64,000 nucleotides of DNA from Tetraselmis striata (lineage: Eukaryota; Chlorophyta; Chlorodendrophyceae; Chlorodendrales; Chlorodendraceae): contig VCJN01001919.1 in the NCBI GenBank assembly GCA_006384855.1, positions 1-64,000 on the forward strand, written 5' to 3'. Below the pieces are notes generated by a model that saw only the letters and a list, made by a program, of their open reading frames with translations, was not told the origin of the DNA and ran no database searches. The number at the start of each line of letters is the position of its first letter. Positions within the stretch are counted from its first letter, which is position 1. Positions 32,591 through 44,694 of the stretch are shown here, one piece after another. The position numbers and the translations under genes were made by a program.

Positions 32591-35500
32591 TATACTGTAT
32601 GTCTATTTCTATGTATATATATATACTCATATGCATATACTTGTTTATTTATTTATTTCATCTCGGCCCCTCAGCCAAGAAGGAAACACTGCGTTTATCG
32701 GACACCGTGGGCGGCCCACCCCCTCCTGAGACCCAGTGTGCGCTGCAGGTCTCTGGGGAGGGTTGGGATGGCCGCCTCGCGGTGGTCGTCACGACGGACG
32801 TGGCGGTGTACACGGAGGCAGCCGCCCGCGCCACAGGTGCGCCGAGGCCGCCACCGCTCCCAGCACGATGTTGAATGACTCCTTGCCGTTACATTAATGT
32901 CAGCGTGTGGTGCGGCTTCCAACCAGACGGCGATCACATAGCAATCCTTAGCATTGAATGCATCACCAAACACAGCCAGCGCAGAGTGCGTCTGGAGTAG
33001 CGCTCGAAGATGCCGCAGTTCAATGCAAGAAACTCCTGAGATAATGGATGGGCATTCGTTACAGATTGGATTTACTTATTGCTCGGCCTGCGTGCTGCTT
33101 CTGCACGATAGATCTGGATTACAGCATCTCCTCGGAATTCAGCCCCTCCCCCTGCCATCAGCAAGATTGGGGTGGGAGTGGGAGTGCTGAAGCTTCCGTG
33201 TCCCCGTCCTCGCCACAGTGACCTCCAGTTAGGCAGCTGCGACCAAAATCGGAAACCCCTTTCCTTCGCCATGCCAAATAACAGCGGCAGGGTGAGGATA
33301 GCCGTGCTGAATACTCCTCGCCGTCTTGCAGGGGGCGCAGGAGCAGTGGCCATGCTGGTGGGGGCGGATGCCCCGCTGCCGTTGCAGCGCTCCACAGTGG
33401 CAAGCCACTCGCAGGATGTGTATGACTGGTTCAAGCCAAAGGGGCCCATCCCGCAGGTGACCACCCCCCCCCCCCCCCCCCCCCCAACCTTTCTCTCCTC
33501 TCCACTGCGCGCACTTTCCTCCACACTCCCTTCCAACCACCAATGCACGGTTGCCAAATGTTGCTTGTGGTGCGCGTACTCCGCGAATACGGAGAAAACT
33601 TGAAACCGCGAGTACCAGGCACACACTCGAGCTCATTTGAAGATACGAGTGGCAGGGAGATTATGTGGCGAAGTGTATAATGTGTGCTGGCATGTACACG
33701 CAGTTCATTGGGTTTCACAGCTCCTGATTGCAACAGTACTGAATAGTGTTTCAGAAATTTAGTCAGACATTCTGCGGTATATTATCCACTGTGTGTATAC
33801 CGTTCTTATCATTGGTAGATATCCTTATGAATTCTCTCTTTGTGCGCGCGCAGAAAGGGGGGGGGTGTATATGGCTAACCAAAAGCAGTATGTATAAATC
33901 AAGGCATGTGTCCATACTGTCTGTCTGTATATATATTATATATATATACATATATGTATATATATTATATACATAATATATATATATATATATATCAAAA
34001 TGTATCAGTACGGTTTGATTCAGAGGACATCAAATTCACAGGACAATGATAATAACGGTATCACAATGTAGGCGCACCGTGGAATGACATCATGCGTGCG
34101 ACTGCCAGGTGAACGGTAAGCTGTCGGTGTCGACGTACCTCAGCTCGCTGCAGCACTGCCACCGCCGCCTGCAAGCCAAGGTCGCCGCCGCAGGAGGAGG
34201 CAACATTGCCATCGGTATACAGTGCCTCATCTCCCCTCTCGACCTCCACTACGCTTGCTCCGGCCCCCAGCTATGTGAGCACACATTGTTGGCGGTAGTT
34301 ACCGCGACTGACTGGCATGACGGGCGTGGATGCACCTCCGGTCAATGCAGACTACGGGCTGCTGCATCACCCCTACAACAAGGTCAGCGAGCGCCCCCCC
34401 CCCTTTCCCTGAGCCGCACGCCGGCAATGCCCGCAGATGTCTGCCTCACGCTGGTTGCCGCCTGCTGCCGCAGCTGGTGCAGAAGGGTGCGGACCAATTG
34501 GCAAAGCTGCTTGCCATTGGGGAGGAGGCTGCGCGTGTGTCTGGCGGGGAGGAGGCCAATGTGTCCTCAAGCCGAGGTGAGGGCGAAGGTGCACCGCCGA
34601 CATGCACACTCCGACGGTTGGCATGCCGGTACTAGCAGCCCGCTTGCTAAATGCGCGCTAACTGATGCACAGTTTCCGTGGCATAGTGTTACAGGAAGGT
34701 ATAGTGAGAATTGATTTCGGGTTAAGGCATCCACTTCCCATATCTTCTGCGAGCTGCCTTACTATGCATTACTGGCAACCGTATTATTCGGGCGTGTGTA
34801 TCACACCGTATGGCTACCATAGGGACTGGGTCTGGCTGACCCTATTCCTGCCATACACAACTGGTTGTCCCCTCCTCCATTCCCCCAATGATAAACATGC
34901 CAGAAACGGCAACTGCACCGGGGCATGCTTGTAAACAACGACTCCAATTGTGTCTTTCTGTGGGTGCCGACTCATTATCATGCAGAATCCGAAATAAAAG
35001 CCTCAAACTGGGGATATGTGTGGCATTTCACCTGTCCACAGGTGCCCAGCCTCCGGCAAGCAAGCGGCAGAAGTCGTCGTTCTACAACGACAAGGTGCGC
35101 CGCGCTAGAAAGTGCTGCCTTCACCCCGTGCGCACCCATGGGCCTGCTGAGCGCCAGGCGCCGCCAGCAGCACGACGCCCCCAGGATTTCGCCTTTCCTG
35201 AGGGCATCCTAATCGCGTTGAGGTGGGATCGATGAAATGCATGCACACTGCCAGGCAGGCCTAGAGGGGTGTTCCTCCACACAGAAAGCCGCAATCGCTC
35301 GAGTGTTTCTGATCGGCTATATGTTTCTGATTGGCAACATGGCAATCCCAGCATTGGATGCCGGTACTCATCCCGTGTTTCTGGGCGCTGGCGTCGTTGG
35401 ACAGGTTGCGCCCTCCACACGCCTGAGCCGCGAGTGCGGGAACATGTACACTGCCAGCTTATATGCCTGTCTTGCCTCTTTGGTAGCTCACTGTGGTGAG

Positions 35501-36938
35501 CCCCCCGCCCCCCCCCCCCCCCCCCCCCTTCCCCGTCCCTTTTACTTACCCGGGGGCCCGCCGACCCCACCCTGTATGGAAGTCGGCGATTCAAGCAGCA
35601 ACTCGGTGATCGATCAGTCTCTGGTGTTAAGCTCAGCCCGATGCTACCGTCCGCCCTCGGCCTTCTCTTTGTGCTGCTACTCAAGGCCACCTTATGTATC
35701 TCCGCGGACCCCTGCTGCTGTAGGGAGCGGCCTGGAGGGCAAAACGCTGCTGATGTACAGCTTCGGCAGCGGCGCCATGAGCTCCATGTTTCTGATCAAG
35801 GTTCTCGCACGCCTGCGCACCCGCCCCGCTCCTCTAAGTATCGCCGAACTGAAGGTGCTTGAGATCTGTGGATTGCTGGGGGATAAAACCCCACAATTGG
35901 CACGAATAGTGAATGCATGTTTACCAACCAAGAAAGAGTATTCGGCCAAGCACTTGACGCAGTGACACTCTTTGAATCGGAGTGATCGGGGTATCGGGAA
36001 ATGCACATGAGATGACGCGTGGCACGTAGCACGTGCACGCCGCGCACGTAGGTCGATTCATTATGTTTCTGCTCACATAGAATCGTGCACCAGAGTCCAG
36101 TTGGATGTCGCTTCTTTTTTAGTGGCATGCAAATGACAAACTGACAGCCAGCACCGTGTGCGCATGCCCCCCTTCCCCCCAGGCCCGGGCCACGAAGGCG
36201 GGCCGGTGGAGCCTTGGCGCAATGGCGAGCCAGGCAAGTGGTGGTCCGTAGCAGGGTGGCAGTCGCTGGCTGGCATTCTCACCCTGTCCGCCCCCGCAGC
36301 ACCCCCGACCCCCCCCCCCCCCCCCACCTCCCCGTTGGATCCCGACTTGGATCCCACCGTGCCTCTCAATGCGCCGCGGTGGCACCATGGCAGATGGGAC
36401 TGGAGGAGAAGCTTCGCAGCCGCGCGGTGATCATGCCGCATGAGTTGGAGGACGCCATCGCGCGGCAGGTACTCCCTGCCCATAGCTGAGTACCTGCCAC
36501 GCCTGGGCCGGTCACAGGCATGCCTGACTACCGTCACCGCGCAGCAGGCTCGCTACATGATACCGTTGCCTGCCCTGCTCGCCAAGAAGGAAAAGACTAC
36601 ATTCATCTGGCACTCTACCAGATTCGACCACAATTATATCACTTGAGGATGCCAAACACCTCATTTGTTTTAGAAATAATTGAGAACCCAACTAACTGTT
36701 TCGATATGTCTGCCCCCCCTGCACGACCACCTCCCCCACCCACCCACCCCACCCTCACCCAGGTGGCGGCGCACTCGGACCCGCACACGCTGGGCTCCGC
36801 CGTGCCGGCCGACGTGGCGCGCCTGCCGCCCAGCACGTACTACCTGCAATCTGTGGGGCGGGCTACGAGCGCCGGTACGTGTGCCACCAGAGCCAGGCGC
36901 CGCCGCCACAATCCCCATGCACGCCTGCGGGCCGCTGA
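30840..36938 (+). CDS. HMGS: Hydroxymethylglutaryl-CoA synthase
   Basis: Condenses acetyl-CoA with acetoacetyl-CoA to HMG-CoA, the second step of the mevalonate pathway. Exons with agreeing phases: 30840-30965, 31619-31675, 31823-31929, 32048-32153, 32236-32283, 32749-32836, 33332-33456, 34109-34214, 34351-34382, 34474-34576, 35042-35094, 35405-35495, 35724-35800, 36394-36468, 36763-36938; about 456 aa. Family landmarks: QDVGILSLSVYVPPLQ, ADLEAHDGVEGKYT, VDVGTESDIDSAKSVKS (acid Glu103), GACYAGTAALLAAVDW (nucleophile Cys135), DYGLLHHPYNKLVQK (His260), STRLSRECGNMYTASLY, LMYSFGSGAMSSMF. All three catalytic residues are present. Uncertain points: the 35800/36394 junction is the only one that does not agree in phase and may hide a small exon; the last exon shows STYYLQSV and GYERRYV in different frames, suggesting a one-base indel near 36860. 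The start ATG (MASDILLPTT) is the first in frame. Confidence 0.93.
32462..32663. repeat. AT-rich microsatellites, (TA)n then (TTTA)n, in HMG-CoA synthase intron 5
   Basis: An alternating TA run at about 32506-32540 is followed by about a dozen TTTA units to about 32590, then TA/TTTA-rich sequence. It lies wholly within the intron 32284-32748. Confidence 0.9.
33926..33996. repeat. TA-rich microsatellite in HMG-CoA synthase intron 7
   Basis: Long alternating AT stretch inside the intron 33457-34108. Confidence 0.85.
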
Positions 36939-37811
36939 CGTCAAATTGATTTGAGGCGAACGGGGGAACGTGCAATGCGTTCCAAGTGAAGGAAACGGGG
37001 GGGGGGGGGGGGGGGGAATCATTTAGGGTTTGAGTTTTTAGGAACCCTAAAGCCCTAAAACCCGATCCCCAAAATGAGCAATTCCAATGAAAGAAGGGCG
37101 CGACCTAGCTGCCCTGTAGCGTGTGTTGAATCTATAAGGCCATCGAGGGAGAGTGCCTGCCCTCTTCACGCTGCGCCCTGTGCGCCGCCACCGCAACTTG
37201 CTTGGCTAACGCACCGCCGGCGTCCACGGACATCGAACTGTGTGAAAACCCATTTCGAACGGATCTAGTTCAAATGTACCTGTCGCATTCATTTCCGCAT
37301 ATTGTTCATCGCAGCCAGAAACATCTCCAGAAATGCGTGGGCTGGTTCATCAGACGTAACGTGTGTGTAGGAGTTGGAGGTGATATGCAGCCGCCCTCTG
37401 GCAGTGTTCAGATTGAGCATGCCCAGGGCGCCGGGGCCCGCATGCGGAGTGGGCACCGCACTCGAACGAGACTGGAGAAGTGCGGGTGGGGCTTCCCTCC
37501 CAGCCGCCATGCCGCGGCATCGGCATATCCGCAGGCGCCTCCTCCAGAAGAGGCTCGGAGGTGGTCGTGGTGGGTTGTGTGCGAGGAGACCCGGGTGCGC
37601 TGCTGGTCACGGGGATGCAAAGGGCTTGGACGCATAGGAGGTGTCGGCCGATGGTCAACGGATAGCGAGTCACAAAGTGCAGCCGATGGCGGGCCCTCAG
37701 AGCAACTCTATGGCTGCGGCGGCGGCGAGCAACAAGTCGGAGCGTTGTATTTCAATTTCGTTTGCCGGTGCCTCCGTCCTCGGCGCGGGTCAAGCGTGCA
37801 TGCCGGGAGCT
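36939..37811. other. Convergent intergenic region with poly-G tract and telomere-like motifs
   Basis: Lies between the 3' ends of HMG-CoA synthase (+) and the lumen protein (-). It holds a poly-G run (36998-37016) and, at 37022-37062, TAGGGTTT followed by CCCTAAAGCCCTAAAACCC, i.e. telomere-like repeats in inverted orientation. No gene was found. Confidence 0.6.
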
Positions 37812-40800
37812 TCATGGCAGCAGGTAGCTCTGGCCGCAGAGGCCGAGCGCCAGCTTGGCCTGCTCCTCCGCCTTCTCCTTCTCCTTGATCAGCAGCTCCC
37901 GCAGGTTGCGCTCCAGCTCCAGCTGCGCCACACGCCGGTGCAAGCCGCCGCGTTAGCCACACCCCAGCCAGCACGCGGGCGTGACCATGCCAGATGCTCT
38001 TATAAATGGGCATGCAAGTCCATTTTGAGGTTGAAACAAGCGTCATCAGAACGCTTATCCACGCATAGCACGAGTGCCCGTGTATGAGCGCGATGTTATC
38101 GTATCATTTCTGCTCGGGACTGTCACACAACCCCTGCAAGCATTCCGCATTACACGGTTCTTGCAATAGTATGTGCTGGCGAGGTAATAGCAGCACTGAA
38201 GAGCCCGCCCAACCTGCTACATGTCAAATCTAGACAAAACCATGGCGGAGCTACACCGAATGTTCCCTGGACTTGCATGCAAGCCCAATTCTGGCCTTAC
38301 ATTGAGGGTTGCTATCGGTGCGTCGGCACCCATAGCAACATTGAAAGCGATGTGATGTTATTTGTTTGCGTTATTTATTTGGAAGATGTGCAAATCAAGG
38401 TGCACCTTTAGGCGGACGAGAGATTGATGTTTTTGGGTTCAAGAGAAACATCTGGCCGAATACTTGGGGGCGGACAGGAGACCATTTTTGTCTCTCTAGA
38501 CCATCAGTGAAATTGAAGCGCAATGTACTGCGGGGAACGTGCAGACCACGACGCCCATTCGGCGACAGGGACGCCAGTACGGGTAGCGCCCGTCGCCGCC
38601 CGACCAGCAGCGCATCCCTACCCGCGCCCGCCGTGCCATTCCCGCCTGCTTCCCGTTTTCGAATACTTGCCGGCGCCCGCTTTTTGGCATGTTGAGCCTC
38701 AGTGCAACTTCTGGGTGGGGTCACGGCAATGTCGCGCTTGTGCCGGAGGTCCGCGTTGCTCAAGTCTGAAGATGCCATGAATCATATGTGGGCATTGGCC
38801 ACGGAGAACAGCAGATACACGTGCATGCGAGGCAGTTGGCGGGATGCCCATGAGGTTGCCAAGTGTGCCAGAATCGATGCACCTCGGCTTGATGTAATAA
38901 TTCCCAAAGACAGTCGTAAGCCACGGTGCGGGTAAAAGCAGTAATCTTACATTGTTCGCCTGTTTAATATAGAGTAAGGACTACAAGTGCTGTTGTGAAT
39001 TACGAAAAGACCAGTAACAAATCCACCGCTAAAAGCACTACTTAGAAAGGATCAACACAGCAAGACGCCTACAAGCGGCCCGCACCTCGCACGAGGCGGA
39101 ATGGATGCCTGATGCGCGCACGGTTCAGAGTCCGGGCCACGGGTGCCCGTGTGTGCGAGGGTGATCCACGGACGTGCTGCGCAGCTTCGGCAACGGGATG
39201 GCGGACTCGTACTCTTACTCGTACCACCTGGTACAAAACGGCTTCCCGGTACGATGGCGATTACCTGTACCCGCGGTACTAGAGTGTTTTATATAAATAC
39301 CCTTAATTGAATTCGCATATCTGAATCTAGGGTATCGATCATACCGGTGCATCTCCGCCGGGCTCCTGAGATCAGCCCGGCGGATATGGCCTGGTCCATA
39401 ATTTAGTAAATCTTTATCGTCAATATCATGACAATAATATTATGTATCGCAGTAAAAATTATCGCTCGTACAGGTACGTACGGGCGGTGGTGGGCAATTC
39501 AGGGGTAGTTATTAGATTAAAACCAATAATCCCCGGTAAGGGTACTGAAGCGACGTGCAGCGTACCCCGTAGTAGCGACCACATCGTCCCCTCATTGCGC
39601 GCGCGTACCCTCGCGTACTACGACCAGTACTGACGCTGCTCGTATGTACGCGGCTGCTCGTGGTACGAGTGCTGCGCAGCGCACTCATGATCAGATTTAT
39701 TCAGGGCAAGAACAACCGCTTGGCGGGACTACAAGGGTAAGGATTGTCTGTAATCGCTCAGCAGCACTGGAAACTAGCTGGTGCTAGATATTTTGAACCT
39801 GGAGATTTCCAGGTACCTTTCATGCACATCTTCACTGGATGATTCCTACACTGGAACCTATAGCCTTGCAAGCACAAAACCTAATAGGAGAGTAACTAAT
39901 GCTAGAGTAACGTTACTCTACCCTAATATTATTCCGCACACCATAGGCCTGGCCATGTATACATGCCATCTGCCTTGCTACTGCTGACAGGAGAATATTG
40001 CCGCAACCCGTACGTCTAGCCGCCGAGTAAGATTTGCCCTGCAGATATACTAAGGGGTGCGTACTCATTGCAGTAACGTGTCATTGGGCACGTGAGTCGC
40101 CGGAAAAATCATCAAACTGGTTGACTCTGATAGAAACTGGGATCAATCCCTTCGGCGCAAGGGGGGCAACGCGGCAAAACCGTTAACATGTAGCGAGCCC
40201 AGGGCGCGAATATGGCATGTCCGGCATGGATGAGACGGTGCGTTGCTGCCGGGACCGTGGGCGGTCCACTGGGGGAGGCGGGGCAGGGCGGGGCGGAGCG
40301 GCGCACCTCCATCTGCAGCACCTGCACCGTCTGGTCCTTCTCCAGCAGCTCCTCCTGCTTCTCCAGGATCTCCACCTGCTTGCGCCTCAGGCTGCCCCGC
40401 ACCTCCTGCAGCTCCTGCAGCTTGTTCCTCCGCTTGGCCTGCTTGGCCGCCGCGGCCAACGCCTCCTCCTCCTCCAGGATGCGCCGCGCCTCCTCCTCCA
40501 GCTGCTCCACCGACTTGCGCTTGGCGCCCTCCTTCAGCGATGCCTCCTCCTTGGGCTCCAGCGCCGGCGCGCCCACCGTCGGCGGCTTGGCCTCTGTGGG
40601 CGATGTCGCTGGTGGCTGCGCGGGCTTCCCAGGGGCCGATGTCGATGGGGCGGGGGCAGCACTGCCCTCCTCCGCAATTGCGCCCGCACCGACCACTGCT
40701 GGAGCTGTGTTTCGTTTTTTAATTTGGCAGAGAAGTGGGGAGGGGGGTCAGTATCTGCTCCTTTGACAAGAATTTCGAGAGCCACGCACGACAGGCCTGC

Positions 40801-41329
40801 TCCCATGCCCCCCAACATGACAACGTCCCGTGGCGCATCGGATTGTGAGTACACAACGGCAGGTTGGGGCCGTCTGTTATGCCCAATGCAGTGCACAGAT
40901 GCCCTTCACTTGGGCCAGCTTCATCGCTACGGCAGCGCTGCGACACCAAAGAGGGCTTCCCCTCACAATCCCCTTCCATATTGCGACGAGCAGGGCGGCT
41001 AGGGTCGGGGTGTGTGCGGAGAGGGGCGCCGCACCAAAGCTGGTGGCGAGACCCCACAGGAAGAGCTCGCGCCGGGAGGCGGACGCCCGCCCGCGCGTAT
41101 CGCCCGCCACCTCCTCCTCCGCCACGGACGTCGCCTGCTCCCGCGGCGCCCTGCCAGCCCGCGAGGCGCGTGCTGGCGCGTCCCTCGCGCCGGGGCAGGC
41201 TCCGCGCAAGCCGCGGGGCGCCCGGGGGCGGACGGCGGCTGGGGGTGCTGCGTGATGATGCCGGCGGGCCGGATAGCGCGCAGCGGGGTGGCAACAAGGC
41301 ACCGCCGCGCGGCGCGGCATTGCGCTCAT
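37812..41329 (-). CDS. Predicted thylakoid-lumen coiled-coil protein with twin-arginine signal
   Basis: Three exons on the minus strand, phases consistent: 41329-41035, 40704-40307, 37922-37812; 267 aa. Residues 1 to about 80 are Arg/Ala/Pro-rich and nearly lack acidic residues at first, like a chloroplast transit peptide. Residues 84-109 form a Tat-type lumen signal: SRRELFLWGLATSF (RR at 86-87), a hydrophobic core, and an AIA cleavage motif at 107-109. The mature part starts with a Pro/Ala linker, then a long charged coiled coil (EQLEEEARRILEEEEALAA; LQEVRGSLRRKQVEILEK; LELERNLRELLIKEKEK) and ends CGQSYLLP. Splicing completes the signal, since the hydrophobic core spans intron 1. Intron 2 is 2.4 kb, far longer than its neighbours. 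I do not recognise the family; lumen location is inferred from the signal. Confidence 0.65.
37923..40306. other. Long intron 2 of the lumen coiled-coil gene, probably with inserted mobile DNA
   Basis: About 2.4 kb against a few hundred bases or less for most other introns here. The middle (about 38940-40100) is AT-richer, full of GTAC-containing words (GGTACC, GTACGG, TAGTAC), and holds a perfect 11-bp-arm hairpin at 39355-39385. No coding sequence was recognised. Similar GTAC-rich composition occurs at 340-430, 41450-41580 and 58640-59150. Confidence 0.5.
39355..39385. repeat. Perfect hairpin, 11-bp arms, 9-nt loop
   Basis: TCCGCCGGGCT (39355-39365) pairs with AGCCCGGCGGA (39375-39385); loop CCTGAGATC. 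Confidence 0.85.
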
Positions 41330-43017
41330 GCGAGAGGCTAAGCGGAGGTGGGATGTGTGGGACTAGTGTGCATGCACGTGCAAAGGTGAGCGGGGGGCTG
41401 CGGAGCCTGGCGACCGCGAGGGAACACGGGCGGGGGGGAGGGGGCGACCGAACGTTACCTGTACTACCGGTACGGGTAGTCATGAGTCATCCGATCGACA
41501 GTGATCGTCAACAGTGATGGCAGTGGTCCCAGTACAGTCAGGGGTCAGTACTGGGCAACTGGCCCCTGGTACAGTGGGGCAATAACGACGGGCAACGCTC
41601 GTCGTCTGCTCAGCATTTAATATAAATTACATGAGCTAGCAGCAGAAGGCGATATCGGAAATCACCAAAATAAAAGGCAATCAGAAAGGTCCTCTACATC
41701 GACTGCGGGGTGGAAGCAGGAACATGAGAAGACGCAGAGTGGGCACGAGCACACGCATCAGACTTGGCCATCTGCACACCGGCAGAGAGAATGCCGCCCA
41801 GGGTACCATGCACGCAAGCCGAGACCCGCTGCAACAGCCCCCGCCGTGTGCGCGACAGGTGACGGCGGAACTCAGCATGTTGGCCGGCGACAAAGTTTCA
41901 AAGTGCCTGAACGGATTGACCACGAAGAAAGCAAGAGGTCGGGGCGGAAGGACCGCCAGGGAAGTTGCGCACAGCCAACAGCACCGCGAAGATGTAGACC
42001 ACAGTCAGCATTTAATCCTTTTCCGCTCTACATGAGCAAAGACATGCCGAGCAACACACATCCTAAAAAAACATACATACGCAAGGATTAATCCTTGTAT
42101 TACCGTAATAATATTTCGTGGCATTGGCGGAGGGGGTAAACATATGCTGGCAATTCATTGTTCAGATGGTGCCATTATTCAATCATTACATGGAGGGGGC
42201 CAAAACCTAACTTTTCGTGTTACAGTGGGGGGTCTGACACATACATTTACACATACATACGGTGTACTATTCACATACCGTATGTTGTTGGCTTGTTGCC
42301 GGCACCGGTTTGTGCATGCGTGCGTTGTGATATGCTTTGTTGGGAATACGCGGGAGGCCAACGGTGCGCTCACTGACAATTGGAACGGACAGCCCCCTAG
42401 GGAAGTGTCCAGCACTAGCCCTGCCCCATTTAATGCCCCTCTTCAACAGGTGACTCGCCAACAGGGCAGGACTCCTGCCGCCGAAGATGAACCTAAACAA
42501 CGGCGGACAGGCTGCCAACTCACTGCCATGTTCCATGCTGAGACTCTGTCGAGCGGCCGAGCAGCGCGGCGCGCGAGTTATCGCCGCGGATAGTGCGCAA
42601 TTTCATATAGCGCTAATCCAAACACGGTAGCGACTAGAAAATAGTCCGGGTCGAATTAAATTGTATGGCGGGGGCGAATATTATTATTCCCTGGATGGCG
42701 GGGCCGGTAGCCGGGGGTGCGTGGGGGGGGGGGGGGGGGGGGGGGACCCGCCAATCCAACAATAGTATAATATATTTTTTTGTGAAAGCCCTGATGTAAT
42801 TAGAATTATTCTTTTGCGCGCGCATCGTCATCAATGTTATCTACAGGTAATTTATCATCATTTTGACTAGTGTTCGGTGGAAACGCGCCGCCTAGAGCCC
42901 TTGTTTTTCATTAACACCTTTTTACTCGGTAATTACCACGCACACTACCCTGGTAATTAACGGACAATACCATCGTCCTTACACCGTAGTCACCTTAGCA
43001 TTTCCTGATAATTATGT
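41330..43017. other. Intergenic, repeat-derived
   Basis: 41636-41698 resembles the flank carried in the 2712-bp tandem repeat (GATATCNGAAAATCACC... AGAAAGGTCCTC). 41789-42006 is a dispersed repeat shared with 46678-46898. A poly-G tract lies at 42722-42744. No host gene was recognised. Confidence 0.55.
41789..42006. repeat. Dispersed repeat, first copy
   Basis: About 218 bp starting GAATGCCGCCCAGGGTACC, clearly similar to 46678-46898 (GAATGCCGCCCAAGGTACC). Flanks differ, so the shared piece marks a repeat family of unknown type. Confidence 0.75.
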
Positions 43018-43184
43018 TCCAAACTAGTTTATGATGGAGTTTCTCCCTTTATTCCCCAACCGCTTCTAGCTGCACGTGGTGCGGTGCTGCTGCAGTGGTA
43101 CCGGCGGTTTCGAGTTCACCCATTGTTGCGCCACTTTGTGTGCAGCATAGGCAGACATACATGTAAACACTTGCAGCAAGCACA

Positions 43185-43259
43185 TTTTCTAGCTTTCAAT
43201 GTGTTGCACTGCGAAACTGTCGCGTACTTTCGCAGTGCAACACGTTGAAAGCTAGAAAA
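43185..43259. repeat. Long hairpin, 32-bp arms, 11-nt loop
   Basis: Arms 43185-43216 and 43228-43259 (TTTTCTAGCTTTCAA... and its complement) pair with one mismatch. It occupies the place where copy 1 has only the short CGCTGCG/CGCAGCG hairpin of the A1 repeat end. Confidence 0.9.
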
Positions 43260-43607
43260 AGGTGCGCGGAAAGGATCATCATGTTTTACCTCCACGTTAC
43301 TTAAATTCCATTCGATGCTCATTAGTAGTCCGTTATTAGCGTGTATTGTTGTTTGCACACCGATATGGTACTATTCCATAACACATAACATGGAGAAGAA
43401 CCTGCCGAGGGTGAGCTAGCTTACTCTCGAGTCGCTTCAATCGGACATGCATGCGGGCTCAGTCCGCTACTCCGATGGAGGTCATCTCGGCGTCGATCGT
43501 GATGGGTAGCTCAACATATTTTGGTGGCCCGCAAGCGAGACGGCGGTCATGGTGGTGGAGCACATGGCACGCGCTCTATCTGGTACCGCGGAGCGCGAAG
43601 CGGGACG

Positions 43608-43877
43608 TGTCATGCGCAACCTCCCCGCAACCGACGTGCTGGTCCATGTCGCACGTCGGGGTTGGGAGGCGGAAGCCCATAGCCGGGAGAGTGCATGGTT
43701 ACAGAGAAGTGAGCAGGCCCGGTGCGCCGAACGCCTATATGGCGGGCGCGATGCGGTGCCCGCGGCGCGTGCGTAGCGCGGTGCTCGTACCACTCAGATA
43801 TGTGCTAAAGTACTAATACGCATACCCTAGCTACATTGTCTGGTGTACAACAGTGGCAGCAACACTGGTGTCAACAT
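43608..43877 (+). repeat. 270-bp direct repeat, left copy
   Basis: Near-identical (a few differences) to 44425-44694 at a constant offset of 817 bp, bracketing 547 bp. Both lie in the decayed YR copy 3. Confidence 0.9.
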
Positions 43878-44424
43878 CCCCTCCCAATGTCGCAAGGGGG
43901 TGCGTCAAGCAGGTGTTTCGACTGCTAGCACTAGTCGCTAGCCTAGAGGCTGCCCGCCATGCCCTGATGACCTCGGCGTGGATCGGGGCAGGTCCTCTAG
44001 GGAGTCTGACGGCGCCGGCTGTCGAGCGGATAAAAGTCGCGGGTGGCCACTTCTCCTTGGCGCTGGTGTGCCGAGCTTCGCGTGCGACGTCATACTAGTC
44101 GACGAGCGTTGCCCGATTTTTCCAGTCGGCCGAGCCGAGAATCTCTTCGGGCGGGAACTGCGGTACGCGGCAGTCGCTGGCGTCGTGGTAGCTGGCGAGG
44201 GAGCCCGTACATGGTGGTTGCTGGCGTCATGGTAGCCAGCGTCCGGGTGTGCGCTTTAGATGTAGGTGCGCAAACAACTTGCTTTGTCGAGTGTCGAGGC
44301 CCCTTTCTGGCTGCGGCGGTCTCGGTTGTACGTCCGGGCTTCCCGCCCTGACCGACTTCCTGCGAGGTCTAGCGTCAGACCATTCTCACTAGTGTCCGAC
44401 ATAGGTTGTAGAGGGCCCATAACC

Positions 44425-44694
44425 TGTCATGCGCAACCTCCCCGCAACCGACGTGCTGGTCCATGTCGCACGTCGGGGTTGGGAGGCGGAAGCCCATAGC
44501 CGGGAGAGTGCCTGGTTACAGAGAAGTGAGCAGGCCCGGTGCGCCGAACGCCTATATGGCGGGCGCGATGCGGTGCCCGCGGCGCGTGCGTAGCGCGGTG
44601 CTCGTACCACTCAGATATGTGCTAAAGTACTAATACGCATACCCTAGCTACATTGTCTAGTGTACAGCAGTGGCAGCAACACTGGTGTCAACAT
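44425..44694 (+). repeat. 270-bp direct repeat, right copy
   Basis: Partner of 43608-43877. Gag-like sequence of the YR element resumes after it. Confidence 0.9.

Noticed and set aside
37022-37062. Chromosome end
   Set aside because: Only a few degenerate telomere-like units, with genes on both sides.
38395-38778. Minus-strand frame in the long intron of the lumen gene
   Set aside because: No domain, no splice continuity with the neighbouring exons, and biased composition; treated as intron sequence.
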